This document shows positions 16,218 through 25,056 of a stretch of 64,000 bases of DNA, in pieces (position 1 is the first letter of the stretch; each line of letters starts with the position of its first letter). The stretch lies in NCBI RefSeq assembly GCF_018918025.1, contig NZ_JAHLPT010000006.1, positions 62,001 through 126,000 on the forward strand, read 5' to 3'. The notes under the pieces are model-generated. The model made no database searches. It was given only the letters and a program-made list of their open reading frames with translations, and was not told the origin of the DNA. Position numbers and translations under genes: made by a program. This DNA comes from Oscillibacter sp. MSJ-31 (GTDB lineage: Bacteria; Bacillota; Clostridia; Oscillospirales; Oscillospiraceae).

Positions 16218-16246
16218 TTGACATTTGGAAACGATACCTATATTAT
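16218..16246 (+). promoter_or_regulatory. Promoter for the SpoU methyltransferase/dprA unit
   Basis: TTGACA (16218-16223), 17-base spacer, TATTAT (16241-16246), 63 bases before the ATG at 16310. Confidence 0.8.
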
Positions 16247-16309
16247 AAAGCCACACTTATCATGCGGAAGTGTTGCCAAAAATATACCGGAAAGCGAGGG
16301 GAGCAGAGC

Positions 16310-17065
16310 ATGGAGCACATTACCAGCCGTCAGAACGTGCTGATGACGCACATCCGAAAGCTGAACGCCTCCCGCGCCTATCGCCGCGCGAGCGGCGAAT
16401 ACCTCTGCGACGGCGTGAAGCTGCTCGAGGAGGCGCTTCGGTGGAACGCGCCGCTCAAAACGGTCGTGCTTTCCGAGGGCGTGGACGCTCCCGCACTTCC
16501 CTCCGGCGTGCGCGCCGTGCGGGTGCCCGCCGATGTGATGCGCTCGATCAGCCCGATGGAAACGCCGCAGGGCGCGCTCTTTACCGTGCGCCTGCCGGAC
16601 ACCGCGCTGCCCGAAATGCTGACCGGCGCGCACTACCTTGTGCTCGACGGCGTGCAGGACCCCGGCAACGTGGGCACCATCCTGCGCACGGCGGACGCCT
16701 TTGACTGCGACGGTGTGTTTCTCGTCAACGCCTGCGCCGACCCCTACAGCCCCAAAACGGCGCGCGCCACGATGGGCGCGGTCTTTCGCCGCGATGTGTA
16801 CCAATGCACGGCGGACGAGCTGTGCGCGCTGCTTCAAAAAAGCAATCTGCCGCTTTACGGCACGGCGCTGCGGAACGACACCGTGAGCCTGCGCGATGCG
16901 GAGCTTTCCCGCGCGGCGGTCGCTATCGGCAGCGAGGGGCGCGGGCTGAGTGCGGAGATCCTTTCAAAATGTGAGAAAACCATCAAGATCCCCATGTCGC
17001 CGCGCTGCGAATCGCTCAACGCGGCGGTCGCCGCGAGCGTGGTGCTGTGGGAAATGTACCGATAG
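16310..17065 (+). CDS. TrmH/SpoU-family RNA 2'-O-methyltransferase
   Basis: Predicted SAM-dependent rRNA or tRNA 2'-O-ribose methyltransferase, 251 residues. An N-terminal substrate-binding domain (about 1-95, ITSRQNVLMTHIRKLN) precedes the SPOUT domain. Conserved motifs: VLDGVQDPGNVGTILRTADA (motif 1), AIGSEGRGLS (motif 2) and IPMSPRCESLNAAVAASVVLW (motif 3, knotted SAM site). RlmB-like, but the exact nucleotide is not predictable. ATG at 16310 follows GAGGGGAG by 6 bases. dprA starts 16 bases downstream. Confidence 0.9.
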   Translation: MEHITSRQNVLMTHIRKLNASRAYRRASGEYLCDGVKLLEEALRWNAPLKTVVLSEGVDAPALPSGVRAVRVPADVMRSISPMETPQGALFTVRLPDTALPEMLTGAHYLVLDGVQDPGNVGTILRTADAFDCDGVFLVNACADPYSPKTARATMGAVFRRDVYQCTADELCALLQKSNLPLYGTALRNDTVSLRDAELSRAAVAIGSEGRGLSAEILSKCEKTIKIPMSPRCESLNAAVAASVVLWEMYR

Positions 17066-17081
17066 AGAGGAGGGAGCGGAC

Positions 17082-18290
17082 ATGGCGGGACTCAAATACT
17101 GGGTCTGGCTGAACGAATGCCGGGGGCTGACGAATCGCTCCCGCGCGCTGCTGCTCGACCACTTCGGCTCGCCCGAGGATGTCTACTACGCCGACGAGGC
17201 GGAGTATGCGCTGGTCGAGGGCTTATCCAAAAAGCAGATCGAGCTGCTCGCCGACAAATCGACGGACGGTGCGGACAAAATTCTCGGTGACTGCCAGCGT
17301 CTCGGCCTGCGCATCCTGACAATGCAGGACGCGGACTATCCCGCGCGGCTGCGCGGCATCTTCGAGCCGCCCTGCCTTCTGTACGTCAAGGGCACGCTGC
17401 CGGCGTTCGATGAAGAGGTCGCCGTCGCGATGGTCGGCACCCGCGCCTGTACGCCCTACGGCACGCAGAGCGCGGAGAAGATCGCCTACGGCTTGGCCAA
17501 GCAGGGGGCGCTCGTTGTCTCCGGTGCGGCGCGGGGCATCGACTCGGCGGCCCACCGCGGCGCACTCCGCGCGGGCGGCGTGACCGTCGCCGTGCTCGGC
17601 AACGGTCTGGACGTGGTGTATCCCGAGGAAAACGCGGGCCTTTACCGCGACATTGCCGCCACGGGCGCGCTGCTGTCCGAATACCCGCCGGGAACGGCGG
17701 CGGAGGGCTGGCATTTTCCCATCCGCAACCGCATCATCAGCGGCTTGTGTCTTGCGACCGTGGTGGTCGAAGCGCCGCTCGAGCGTTCGGGCGCGCTCAT
17801 CACCGCCAATACGGCGCTCGAGCAGGGACGCGACGTGTTTGCGGTCCCCGGCCCCATCGACGCGAGCGCGAGCCGCGGCTGCAACCGCCTCATCGCCGAC
17901 GGCGCGGGTCTTGTGAGCGAGAGCTGGGACATTCTGCGCGAGTATCAGGCGATGTATCCGCATAAAATTCTCGGCGAGCGGGTCGAGCTGCCCCACGCGC
18001 TCGGCTATCAGGCGCGGACGGAGCAGGCGGAGGCAAAGGCGGCCGAGACGCCCGCGGAAGCGGAAGCGCTGCCGGCGCTCGACCTGACCGGCGACCACGG
18101 CCTGACGGACGATCAGATGAAGCTCCTGCGCGAGCTCGCGCAGGGAGAAAAGCAGGTGGACGATCTGATCGAGCTGACGCAGATCCCCACGCGGCGCGTG
18201 CTTTCGGCGCTCACCATGCTCGAGCTCGACGGCTATGTGGCCCAGAGCGGCGGCAAGCGCTTTTCCATTCAGGTGGAACTAAAGGAATGA
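17082..18290 (+). CDS. dprA: DNA-processing protein DprA
   Basis: DprA binds incoming single-stranded DNA and loads RecA during transformation; it is common even in species not known to be competent. 402 residues. An N-terminal helical domain contains EYALVEGLSKKQIELL. The Rossmann core has AMVGTRACTPYG, VVSGAARGIDSAAHRGAL and NRIISGLCLATVVVEA. A C-terminal winged helix (about 340-400) contains VDDLIELTQIPTRRVLSAL. ATG at 17082 follows GGAGGGAG. topA begins 13 bases after the stop codon, the usual dprA-topA order in Firmicutes. Confidence 0.95.
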   Translation: MAGLKYWVWLNECRGLTNRSRALLLDHFGSPEDVYYADEAEYALVEGLSKKQIELLADKSTDGADKILGDCQRLGLRILTMQDADYPARLRGIFEPPCLLYVKGTLPAFDEEVAVAMVGTRACTPYGTQSAEKIAYGLAKQGALVVSGAARGIDSAAHRGALRAGGVTVAVLGNGLDVVYPEENAGLYRDIAATGALLSEYPPGTAAEGWHFPIRNRIISGLCLATVVVEAPLERSGALITANTALEQGRDVFAVPGPIDASASRGCNRLIADGAGLVSESWDILREYQAMYPHKILGERVELPHALGYQARTEQAEAKAAETPAEAEALPALDLTGDHGLTDDQMKLLRELAQGEKQVDDLIELTQIPTRRVLSALTMLELDGYVAQSGGKRFSIQVELKE

Positions 18291-18303
18291 AGGAGTCAAA
18301 TAC

Positions 18304-20667
18304 ATGGCAGAAAAAAATCTGGTGATCGTCGAGTCTCCGGCCAAGGCGAAAACCATCGGAAAATATCTCGGCAGGAGCTACACGGTCAAGGCCAGCATGG
18401 GCCATCTGCGCGACCTGCCCAAAAGCAAGCTGGGCATCGACATCGAGCACGATTTCGAGCCCGATTATAAGCCCATCCGCGGCAAGGAGGCCCTGATCCG
18501 CGAGCTGAAGGAGGCCGCGAAAGAGAGCGACACCGTCTATCTCGCAACCGACCCGGACCGCGAGGGCGAGGCCATCTCGTGGCATCTCAAGTATCTGCTC
18601 GACCTGAACGATCAGAAGGCCAGGCGCGTGACCTTCAACGAGATCACGAAGAACGTCGTGCAGGAGAGCATCGCGCGCCCGCGCGAGATCGACCAGAATC
18701 TCGTGGACGCGCAGCAGGCGCGCCGCGTGCTCGACCGCATCGTGGGCTACGAGCTGTCCCCGCTCCTTTGGAAAAAGGTGCGCCGCGGCCTTTCCGCGGG
18801 CCGTGTGCAGTCCGTCGCCACGCGCATGGTGGACGAGCGCGAAAAGGAGATCGAGAGCTTCAAGCCCGAGGAATACTGGACGCTCGACGCGCAGCTCCTC
18901 GACGAGCCGAGCCATAAGACCTTCACCGCGCACTATTACGGCAAAAACGGCAAGAAGTTCGAGCCCTCCTCCCGCGAGGAGATCGACGCGGTCATCGCCG
19001 ACACAAAGAGCGCGGTGTTCGCGGTCAAGAGCGTCAAGCGCGCGGACAAGCAGCGCTCGCCCTCCCCGCCGTTCACCACCTCCACGCTCCAGCAGGAGGC
19101 CAGCCGCAAGCTCAACATGACCCCGCGCCGCACCATGGCGATCGCCCAGCAGCTCTACGAGGGCGTGGACGTCGCCGGCGAGGGCACCGTGGGCCTGATC
19201 ACCTATATGCGTACCGACTCGCTGCGCATCAGCGAGGAGGCGCTTGCCGCCGCGAAGAGCTTCATCCTCGGCCGCTACGGCAAGGACTATTATCCCGCCG
19301 CGACCCGCCGCTTCAAGGCCAAGGCCGGTGCGCAGGACGCGCACGAGGCCATCCGTCCCTCCAACGTGGACTTCACGCCCGAGCGCCTCAAGGGCGACCT
19401 TACGGGCGAGCAGTACCGCCTCTACCGGCTCATCTGGAGCCGCTTCCTCGCCAGCCAGATGGCGAACGCCGTCTACGACAGCGTCGCCGTCGAGATCGCC
19501 TCGGGCGTGCATGAATTCCGCGCGAGCGCGAGCAGCCTGAAGTTCTCCGGCTACACCGCCGTGTATGAGGAAGCCCGCGACGATGACAAGGAGGAAAAGA
19601 CCTCCCCGCTGCCGCCGCTGACCGAGGGCCAGACGCTGGAGCTGCAAGGCTTCGACGAGGAGCAGCACTTCACCCAGCCCCCCACGCGCTATACCGACGC
19701 GACGCTCATCCGCGCGCTTGAGCAGAACGGCATCGGCCGACCCTCGACCTACGCGCCCACAGTCTCGACCATCATCGACCGTGAGTATGTCGTCAAGGAG
19801 GGCAAATTCCTGCGCATCACGCCGCTCGGCAGCGTCGTGACGAAGCTGATGGAGGATAAATTCCCCGACATCGTGGACACGAAGTTCACGGCCCGCATGG
19901 AAAAGGAGCTCGACACCGTCGAGGAGGGCAAGATCGCGTGGAAGGACGTTCTGCGTGAATTTTACGGCGGCTTTGAATCCAATCTCCAAAAGGCGGAAAA
20001 GGAGCTCGAGGGCGTCCATCTCAAGGTGCCCGACGAGGAGACGGAGGAGGTCTGCCCCGAATGCGGACGCAAGCTCGTCATCAAGTCCGGCCGCTTCGGC
20101 CGCTTCCTCGCCTGCCCCGGCTATCCCGAATGCAGCTTCACCATGCCGCTCGTGGTCGAGATGCCGGGCCGTTGCCCGAAGTGCGGCGGACGGCTGATGA
20201 AGCGCACGGGCAAGAGTCAGAAGACCGGCAAGCAGTACACCTACTACTGCTGCGAGTTCGGCACGAGCCGCGACGAGGAGAAGAAGTGCGACTTCATGAC
20301 GTGGGACGTACCCACCAAGGACGACTGCCCCGTCTGCGGACAGACGATGTTCAAGAAGGCGGGCAAGGGCTTCAAGAAGCCGTTCTGCATCAACCCCGCG
20401 TGTGAGAACTTCCTGCCCGAGGACAAGCGCGGCTTTGTGCGCAAAAAGACCGCGGACGCGGAAGCGGCGGAGGAGAACGCGGCGGAGGAGAGCGCGGCGG
20501 AGGAAAAGCCGGCAAAGAAGTCCGCCGCGAAGAAAACGACCGCGAAAACCGCCGCGAAGAAGACTGCCGTGAAAAAGACGGCGGCGAAGCCCGCCGCCAA
20601 GTCCGCGAAAGCGGCCGCGGCAAAAAAGACCGCCGCCAAAAAGACGGCAAAGAAGGAAGAGAACTGA
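18304..20667 (+). CDS. topA: DNA topoisomerase I
   Basis: Type IA topoisomerase that relaxes negative supercoils, 787 residues. TOPRIM metal site ATDPDREGEAISWHL (about 80-95); catalytic Tyr301 in GLITYMRTDS. Three C-terminal zinc-ribbon modules: CPECGRKL...CPGYPEC, CPKCGGRL...CCEFG...KKC, and CPVCGQTM...CINPAC. The last 70 or so residues are an acidic stretch (EAAEENAAEESAAEEK) followed by a Lys/Ala-rich tail of AAKK repeats, resembling histone H1 or HU-type tails. The stop codon overlaps the trmFO start (TGATG). Confidence 0.97.
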   Translation: MAEKNLVIVESPAKAKTIGKYLGRSYTVKASMGHLRDLPKSKLGIDIEHDFEPDYKPIRGKEALIRELKEAAKESDTVYLATDPDREGEAISWHLKYLLDLNDQKARRVTFNEITKNVVQESIARPREIDQNLVDAQQARRVLDRIVGYELSPLLWKKVRRGLSAGRVQSVATRMVDEREKEIESFKPEEYWTLDAQLLDEPSHKTFTAHYYGKNGKKFEPSSREEIDAVIADTKSAVFAVKSVKRADKQRSPSPPFTTSTLQQEASRKLNMTPRRTMAIAQQLYEGVDVAGEGTVGLITYMRTDSLRISEEALAAAKSFILGRYGKDYYPAATRRFKAKAGAQDAHEAIRPSNVDFTPERLKGDLTGEQYRLYRLIWSRFLASQMANAVYDSVAVEIASGVHEFRASASSLKFSGYTAVYEEARDDDKEEKTSPLPPLTEGQTLELQGFDEEQHFTQPPTRYTDATLIRALEQNGIGRPSTYAPTVSTIIDREYVVKEGKFLRITPLGSVVTKLMEDKFPDIVDTKFTARMEKELDTVEEGKIAWKDVLREFYGGFESNLQKAEKELEGVHLKVPDEETEEVCPECGRKLVIKSGRFGRFLACPGYPECSFTMPLVVEMPGRCPKCGGRLMKRTGKSQKTGKQYTYYCCEFGTSRDEEKKCDFMTWDVPTKDDCPVCGQTMFKKAGKGFKKPFCINPACENFLPEDKRGFVRKKTADAEAAEENAAEESAAEEKPAKKSAAKKTTAKTAAKKTAVKKTAAKPAAKSAKAAAAKKTAAKKTAKKEEN

Positions 20668-22010
20668 TGCAGGTATCCGTCATCGGAGCGGGCCTTGCCG
20701 GCTGCGAGGCTGCGTGGCAGCTCGCGCGGCGCGGCATTGCGGTCACGCTCTATGAAATGAAACCGGCGAAGAGAACGCCGGCGCACCACAGCGACGATTT
20801 TGCCGAGCTGTGCTGCTCGAACTCCCTGCGCTCCGACCAGCTGGAAAACGCGGTGGGACTGCTCAAGGAGGAGCTGCGCCGCCTCGGCTCGCTGATCCTC
20901 GCCTGCGCGGACGAAACGCGCGTGGAGGCGGGCGGCGCGCTCGCCGTCGACCGCCACGGCTTTTCCCGTCTCGTCACCGAGCGCGTGCGGAGCCATCCGA
21001 ACATCACGGTGATCGAGAGCGAGGTCACGTCGATCCCCGCCGAGGGGACGGTCATCATCGCCTCGGGCCCCCTGACCTCCGACGCGCTCTCCGCCGCCAT
21101 CGCGGAGAAGCTCGGCGACGGCCACACGCTGAATTTCTACGATGCCGCCGCCCCGCTCGTGACCTACGAGAGCGTGGATATGTCGAGCGCATGGTTCGCC
21201 TCGCGCTACGATAAGGGCACGGCGGACTACATCAACTGCCCCCTCACGGCGGAGGAGTACGACGCCTTCTGGCACGCGCTCACCACGGCGGAGGAGGCTC
21301 CCGTCCACGGCTTTGAGGATAAGCACGTCTTTGAGGGCTGTATGCCCGTTGAGGTCATGGCGCGGCGCGGACACGATACGCTCTGCTACGGTCCCCTCAA
21401 GCCCCGCGGACTCAAGGACCCCAAGACCGGGCACGAGCCGTATGCCGTCGTGCAGCTCCGGCGCGACAATGCCGAGGGCAGCATCTACAACCTCGTCGGC
21501 TTCCAGACGCATCTGCGCTTTCCGGAGCAGAAGCGCGTCTTTTCCATGATCCCCGCGCTCGCGAACGCGGAGTTCGTGCGCTACGGTGTCATGCACCGCA
21601 ACACCTATCTGAATTCCCCCGGCCTGCTCGACCGCTATTACCGCCTCATCGCGGACGACCGTATTTCCTTTGCCGGGCAGATGACCGGCGTGGAGGGCTA
21701 CGTCGAGTCCGCCGCGTCCGGCTTCCTTGCGGGCGTGGAGACCGCGCGGCGGCTGCTGGGGCAGGCCCCCATCGACTTCCCGCGCGAGACCGCCATCGGC
21801 GCGCTGGGGCTGTATGTGAGCGACACGACGGTCGCCAATTTCCAGCCGATGAACGTCAACTTCGGCATCATGCCGCCGCTCGGCTGCCGCATCAAGGGAA
21901 AGCGCAACAAGAACGCGGAGCTCTCCCGCCGCTCGCTGGAGATCATCGACAGCCTGCGCGAGAGCGTCCTCGACGGCGTAAAGGAGGAAAGCCATGAAGA
22001 TCATCATTGA
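20667..22010 (+). CDS. trmFO: Methylenetetrahydrofolate-tRNA-(uracil-5)-methyltransferase TrmFO
   Basis: Flavoenzyme that makes ribothymidine at position 54 of tRNA, using methylene-THF and FADH2. 447 residues, typical length. N-terminal FAD motif VIGAGLAGCEAAWQLARRG; hallmark block DFAELCCSNSLRSD; C-terminal region QMTGVEGYVESAASGFLAG. Formerly named gid. It overlaps topA by one base and plsX by 17 bases; topA-trmFO order is widely conserved in Firmicutes. Confidence 0.96.
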   Translation: MQVSVIGAGLAGCEAAWQLARRGIAVTLYEMKPAKRTPAHHSDDFAELCCSNSLRSDQLENAVGLLKEELRRLGSLILACADETRVEAGGALAVDRHGFSRLVTERVRSHPNITVIESEVTSIPAEGTVIIASGPLTSDALSAAIAEKLGDGHTLNFYDAAAPLVTYESVDMSSAWFASRYDKGTADYINCPLTAEEYDAFWHALTTAEEAPVHGFEDKHVFEGCMPVEVMARRGHDTLCYGPLKPRGLKDPKTGHEPYAVVQLRRDNAEGSIYNLVGFQTHLRFPEQKRVFSMIPALANAEFVRYGVMHRNTYLNSPGLLDRYYRLIADDRISFAGQMTGVEGYVESAASGFLAGVETARRLLGQAPIDFPRETAIGALGLYVSDTTVANFQPMNVNFGIMPPLGCRIKGKRNKNAELSRRSLEIIDSLRESVLDGVKEESHEDHH

Positions 22011-23022
22011 CGCGATGGGCGGCGATTTCGCCCCCGAGGCTCCCGTCCGCGGCGCGCTGCTCGCCCGCGAGAAATACGGCGCGGACATCATTCTCACCGG
22101 CCGCACGGCGGACATCCTGCGCGAGCTGGAGAAGGCCGGCTGCAAGGAGGTCCCGCAGGGCATCGAGATCGCCAACGCCGAGGAGGTCGTGGAGATCTGC
22201 GACGATCCCGCGACGGCCTTCAAGCAGAAGAAGGATTCCTCGCTCACCGTGGGACTGAACCTCCTGCGCGACGGACAGGCGGACGGCTTTATTTCCGCCG
22301 GCTCCACCGGCGCGCTGCTCGCGGGCGCGACGCTCGTGGTCAAGCGCATCCGCGGGCTTCGCCGCGCGGCGCTCGCGCCGACCATCCCGACCATGACCGG
22401 CAAGGCCGTTCTGATCGACTGCGGCGCAAACGCCGAATGCACGAGCGAGTACCTGCTGCAATTTGCCTACTTAGGCAGCTATTATGCCGAAAAGGTGCTC
22501 GGCATCGTGCAACCGCGCGTCGGACTTTTGAATATCGGTGCCGAGCCGAGCAAGGGCGACACCCTCCGCCATGAGACCTACGCCCGCCTCAAGGAGGCCG
22601 GCGGGCAGGGCCACCTCAACTTCATCGGCAACATCGAGGCCAACACCGCGCTCGCGGGCGGCTGCGATGTGATCGTCGCCGACGGCTACAGCGGCAACAT
22701 CATGCTCAAAAGCGTCGAGGGCGCGGCAAAGCTGATGAGCGGCGAGCTGAAGAAAATGCTGACAAAGAGCGCCAAGACGAAGCTCGCGTATCTGCTGCTC
22801 AAGGACGGCCTTGCGGACTTCAAGAAAATGCTCGACCCCAACGAGGTCGGCGGCACGGCGCTGCTCGGCATCTCCCGGCCCGTCGTCAAGGCGCACGGCT
22901 CGTCGAACGCCGCGGCCTTCTGCAATGCGGTGCGTCAGACCATCGCCGTCGCGGAGAGCGGCATCATCGCCGACATCACGCAAAACGTGGATAAGATGAA
23001 GGTCACGCCCGAAAAGGACTGA
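21994..23022 (+). CDS. plsX: Phosphate acyltransferase PlsX
   Basis: Converts acyl-ACP plus phosphate to acyl-phosphate, the first step of phosphatidic acid synthesis through PlsX/PlsY. 342 residues. N-terminus MKIIIDAMGGDFAPEAPVRG is diagnostic; STGALLAGATLVVKRIRG and ADGYSGNIMLKSVEG are further family blocks. It precedes acpP and rnc in the common plsX-(fab)-acpP-rnc arrangement, with fabD/fabG absent between them. Overlaps trmFO by 17 bases. Confidence 0.96.
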   Translation: MKIIIDAMGGDFAPEAPVRGALLAREKYGADIILTGRTADILRELEKAGCKEVPQGIEIANAEEVVEICDDPATAFKQKKDSSLTVGLNLLRDGQADGFISAGSTGALLAGATLVVKRIRGLRRAALAPTIPTMTGKAVLIDCGANAECTSEYLLQFAYLGSYYAEKVLGIVQPRVGLLNIGAEPSKGDTLRHETYARLKEAGGQGHLNFIGNIEANTALAGGCDVIVADGYSGNIMLKSVEGAAKLMSGELKKMLTKSAKTKLAYLLLKDGLADFKKMLDPNEVGGTALLGISRPVVKAHGSSNAAAFCNAVRQTIAVAESGIIADITQNVDKMKVTPEKD

Positions 23023-23039
23023 TTTTACAAAAAAGCCTA

Positions 23040-23068
23040 TTGACAGACCGGCTATCTTGCCGTATCAT
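23040..23068 (+). promoter_or_regulatory. Promoter for acpP
   Basis: TTGACA (23040-23045), 17-base spacer, TATCAT (23063-23068), 35 bases before the acpP ATG. A dedicated promoter fits the high demand for acyl carrier protein. Confidence 0.85.
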
Positions 23069-23102
23069 TTTGCCAAACGTTTCCTGAGGAGGACTGGATG
23101 AG

Positions 23103-23348
23103 ATGACTTCGGAAGAAATTTTCAAGACAATGCAGGACCTGATCGCGGAGCAGTTCGCTGTGAATGCGGACGATGTGACGATGAACAGCTCCTTTGAGGA
23201 TGATCTGAGCGCCGACTCCGTGGACCTGGTCGAGCTGGTCATGGCGATGGAGGAGGAATTTGAGATCGACGAGATCCCCGAGGAGGATCTGCTGACGCTC
23301 AAGACCGTTGGCGACTGCGTGCGCTACCTGACGGCCAAGCTCAACTGA
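23103..23348 (+). CDS. acpP: Acyl carrier protein
   Basis: Carries growing acyl chains on a 4'-phosphopantetheine arm in fatty acid synthesis. 81 residues, very acidic, four-helix pattern. The attachment serine is Ser39 in DLSADSVDLVELV; the usual DSLD is DSVD here, a common clostridial variant. ATG at 23103 follows GAGGAGG by about 10 bases. The plsX and rnc neighbours agree with the assignment. Confidence 0.95.
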   Translation: MTSEEIFKTMQDLIAEQFAVNADDVTMNSSFEDDLSADSVDLVELVMAMEEEFEIDEIPEEDLLTLKTVGDCVRYLTAKLN

Positions 23349-23360
23349 AATAACGGATAA

Positions 23361-23381
23361 CGCCCCGCTTCCGGCGGGGCG
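23361..23381 (+). promoter_or_regulatory. GC hairpin between acpP and rnc
   Basis: Perfect 8-bp stem CGCCCCGC/GCGGGGCG, 5-base loop, followed by ACTTATGAAAAAGGAGG without a U-tract. Likely an mRNA stabiliser or partial attenuator that keeps acpP expression above rnc. Confidence 0.5.
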
Positions 23382-23408
23382 GACTTATGAAAAAGGAGGC
23401 GAAACGCC

Positions 23409-24086
23409 TTGCAGGAATTGGAACGTAAGCTGGGCTACCGCTTCCGCAGCGGAGCCCTGCTCGCCGAGGCTCTGCGCCACAGCTCCTATGCCAACGAGCA
23501 CCGCGGCGCGGAGAGCGTGAGCAACGAGCGGCTGGAGTTTTTGGGCGACAGCGTGCTCGGCTTCGTCACGGCGGAGTATCTTTTTGCGCGGCATCCCGAC
23601 TCGCCCGAGGGCGAGCTGACGCGCATCCGCGCGGCGCTCGTTTGCGAGGAGAGCCTGCACGAGGTCGCGCAGAAGCTGGAGCTGGGCCGCTACCTCAAGC
23701 TCGGCAACGGTGAGGAGGCCGGCGGCGGACGCACCCGTCCGTCCATCCTCGCGGACGCGACCGAGGCGGTCATCGCCGCGGTCTATCTCGACGGCGGGCT
23801 TGCCGCCGCAAGCAGCCTGATCCACCGCGTGCTGCTCGACTGTGAGCGCGAGGAGGTCGTGGAGGAGCGCCGCCGCGATTATAAGACCGTGCTGCAGGAG
23901 CTGGTGCAGCGCGAGCCGAACCGCACGCTTGTCTACCGCATGGCGGAGGAGTCCGGCCCCGACCACGACAAGACCTTCACCTTTGAGGTCCTGCTCAACG
24001 GCGCGGTCGTCGGGCGCGGCGAGGGGCACAGCAAAAAGGAAGCCGAGCAGATGGCCGCCCGCGCGGCGCTGGAGCGGCTGGAATAA
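23409..24086 (+). CDS. rnc: Ribonuclease III
   Basis: Endonuclease that cuts double-stranded RNA in rRNA maturation and mRNA decay, 225 residues. The signature NERLEFLGDSVLGFVTAEYLF carries the catalytic Glu/Asp; a second acidic site is in LADATEAVIAAVYLDGG. The C-terminal dsRNA-binding domain spans about 155-225 (DYKTVLQELVQ, GEGHSKKEAEQMAARAAL). Start is TTG at 23409 with GGAGG 9 bases upstream; no ATG fits. Confidence 0.96.
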   Translation: MQELERKLGYRFRSGALLAEALRHSSYANEHRGAESVSNERLEFLGDSVLGFVTAEYLFARHPDSPEGELTRIRAALVCEESLHEVAQKLELGRYLKLGNGEEAGGGRTRPSILADATEAVIAAVYLDGGLAAASSLIHRVLLDCEREEVVEERRRDYKTVLQELVQREPNRTLVYRMAEESGPDHDKTFTFEVLLNGAVVGRGEGHSKKEAEQMAARAALERLE

Positions 24087-24093
24087 GAAAACG

Positions 24094-24124
24094 ACCGTCG
24101 GGCGGAGCCCGACGGTTTTCCTTT
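24094..24124 (+). terminator. Intrinsic terminator after rnc
   Basis: Perfect 10-bp stem ACCGTCGGGC/GCCCGACGGT (24094-24103 with 24107-24116), 3-base loop, then TTTCCTTT. Confidence 0.85.
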
Positions 24125-24167
24125 ACATAACGTCAAATTCCTACTGGAATTTTCTGCCCGTCCATGC

Positions 24168-24173
24168 TATACT
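24168..24173 (+). promoter_or_regulatory. Extended -10 promoter for uppP/ftsK
   Basis: TGC-TATACT about 35 bases before the uppP start; the -35 region is poor (TGGAAT-like). Confidence 0.45.
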
Positions 24174-24205
24174 TATACCGTATCTGTATTTTTGTGTAAA
24201 GGAGC

Positions 24206-25045
24206 GTGAATGCTATGACCTGGCTTTCCGCCATCATCATGGGACTGGTGCAGGGCATCGCCGAATTTCTGCCCATCTCGTCCTCGGGTCATCTGGCCAT
24301 TGCCGAGCATCTGCTGAATATGCAGGGGGCCTCGGAGATCCCGCAGTTTTACGACGTGCTGCTGCACCTCGGCACGCTGGTGGCTGTGTTCATCGCCTAC
24401 TGGGATGAGATCTACGATATGATCGTGGAATTCTTTGCGGGCGTCGGCGATCTCGTCCACCACACGACGCCCAGGGCCGTGCCGCCCGCGCGGCGCATGA
24501 TATTGCTCGTCATCGTCGGCACGCTGCCGCTTTTCGTCATGGTGCCGTTCCGTCGTTTTTTTGAAGGCCTGAGCGATAATATGTATTTCATCGGCGGCGC
24601 GCTCCTCTTCACCGGCGTTCTCCTTTTCGTGAGCGACCGCGTGCGCCGCGGCGGCAAGACGGAAAAGACCGCCAGGCTGAGCGACGCGCTCGTGGTCGGC
24701 ATCGGGCAGGCCATCGCGCTCTGCCCGGGCGTCTCCCGCTCCGGTATGACTATTACCACCGGCTGCTTTGTGGGCTTTGAGCGGAAATTCGCCGTGCGCT
24801 TTTCCTTCATCCTCTCCATTCCCGCCATCCTCGGCGCGAATATCCTGAGCATCAAGGACGCTGTCGACGCGGGGATCAATTGGTCGGAAATGCCGATGTA
24901 TCTCATCGGCGTAGCCGTTGCCGCGGTCACGGGCTATCTCTGCATCCGGCTGCTGAAAATGATCGCCGACCGCGGCCGCTTCGGCGCGTTCGCCTACTAC
25001 TGCTGGACCGTCGGCGCGCTGGTGCTCATCTTTACGATCGTATAA
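24206..25045 (+). CDS. uppP: Undecaprenyl-diphosphatase UppP (BacA)
   Basis: Membrane phosphatase that recycles undecaprenyl pyrophosphate for peptidoglycan and other wall polymers and gives basal bacitracin resistance. 279 residues, about eight helices. Both active-site motifs are present: QGIAEFLPISSSGHL and PGVSRSGMTITTG. The start may be ATG 24206 or ATG 24215 (MTWLSAI); GGAG lies 5 and 14 bases upstream respectively and both give a normal protein. ftsK follows after 11 bases, presumably on the same transcript. Confidence 0.95.
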   Translation: MNAMTWLSAIIMGLVQGIAEFLPISSSGHLAIAEHLLNMQGASEIPQFYDVLLHLGTLVAVFIAYWDEIYDMIVEFFAGVGDLVHHTTPRAVPPARRMILLVIVGTLPLFVMVPFRRFFEGLSDNMYFIGGALLFTGVLLFVSDRVRRGGKTEKTARLSDALVVGIGQAIALCPGVSRSGMTITTGCFVGFERKFAVRFSFILSIPAILGANILSIKDAVDAGINWSEMPMYLIGVAVAAVTGYLCIRLLKMIADRGRFGAFAYYCWTVGALVLIFTIV

Positions 25046-25056
25046 AGGGGTAAGCT

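Noticed and set aside
16950-17081. N-terminal extension of dprA from an upstream in-frame start
   Set aside because: The extra residues overlap the methyltransferase gene and are Arg/Ser-rich shadow sequence; GGAGGGAG directly precedes the ATG at 17082.
20514-20664. Short tandem DNA repeat at the end of topA as a possible slippage element
   Set aside because: The AAG/GCC codon mix is irregular at DNA level; it encodes a repetitive protein tail rather than an exact DNA repeat.
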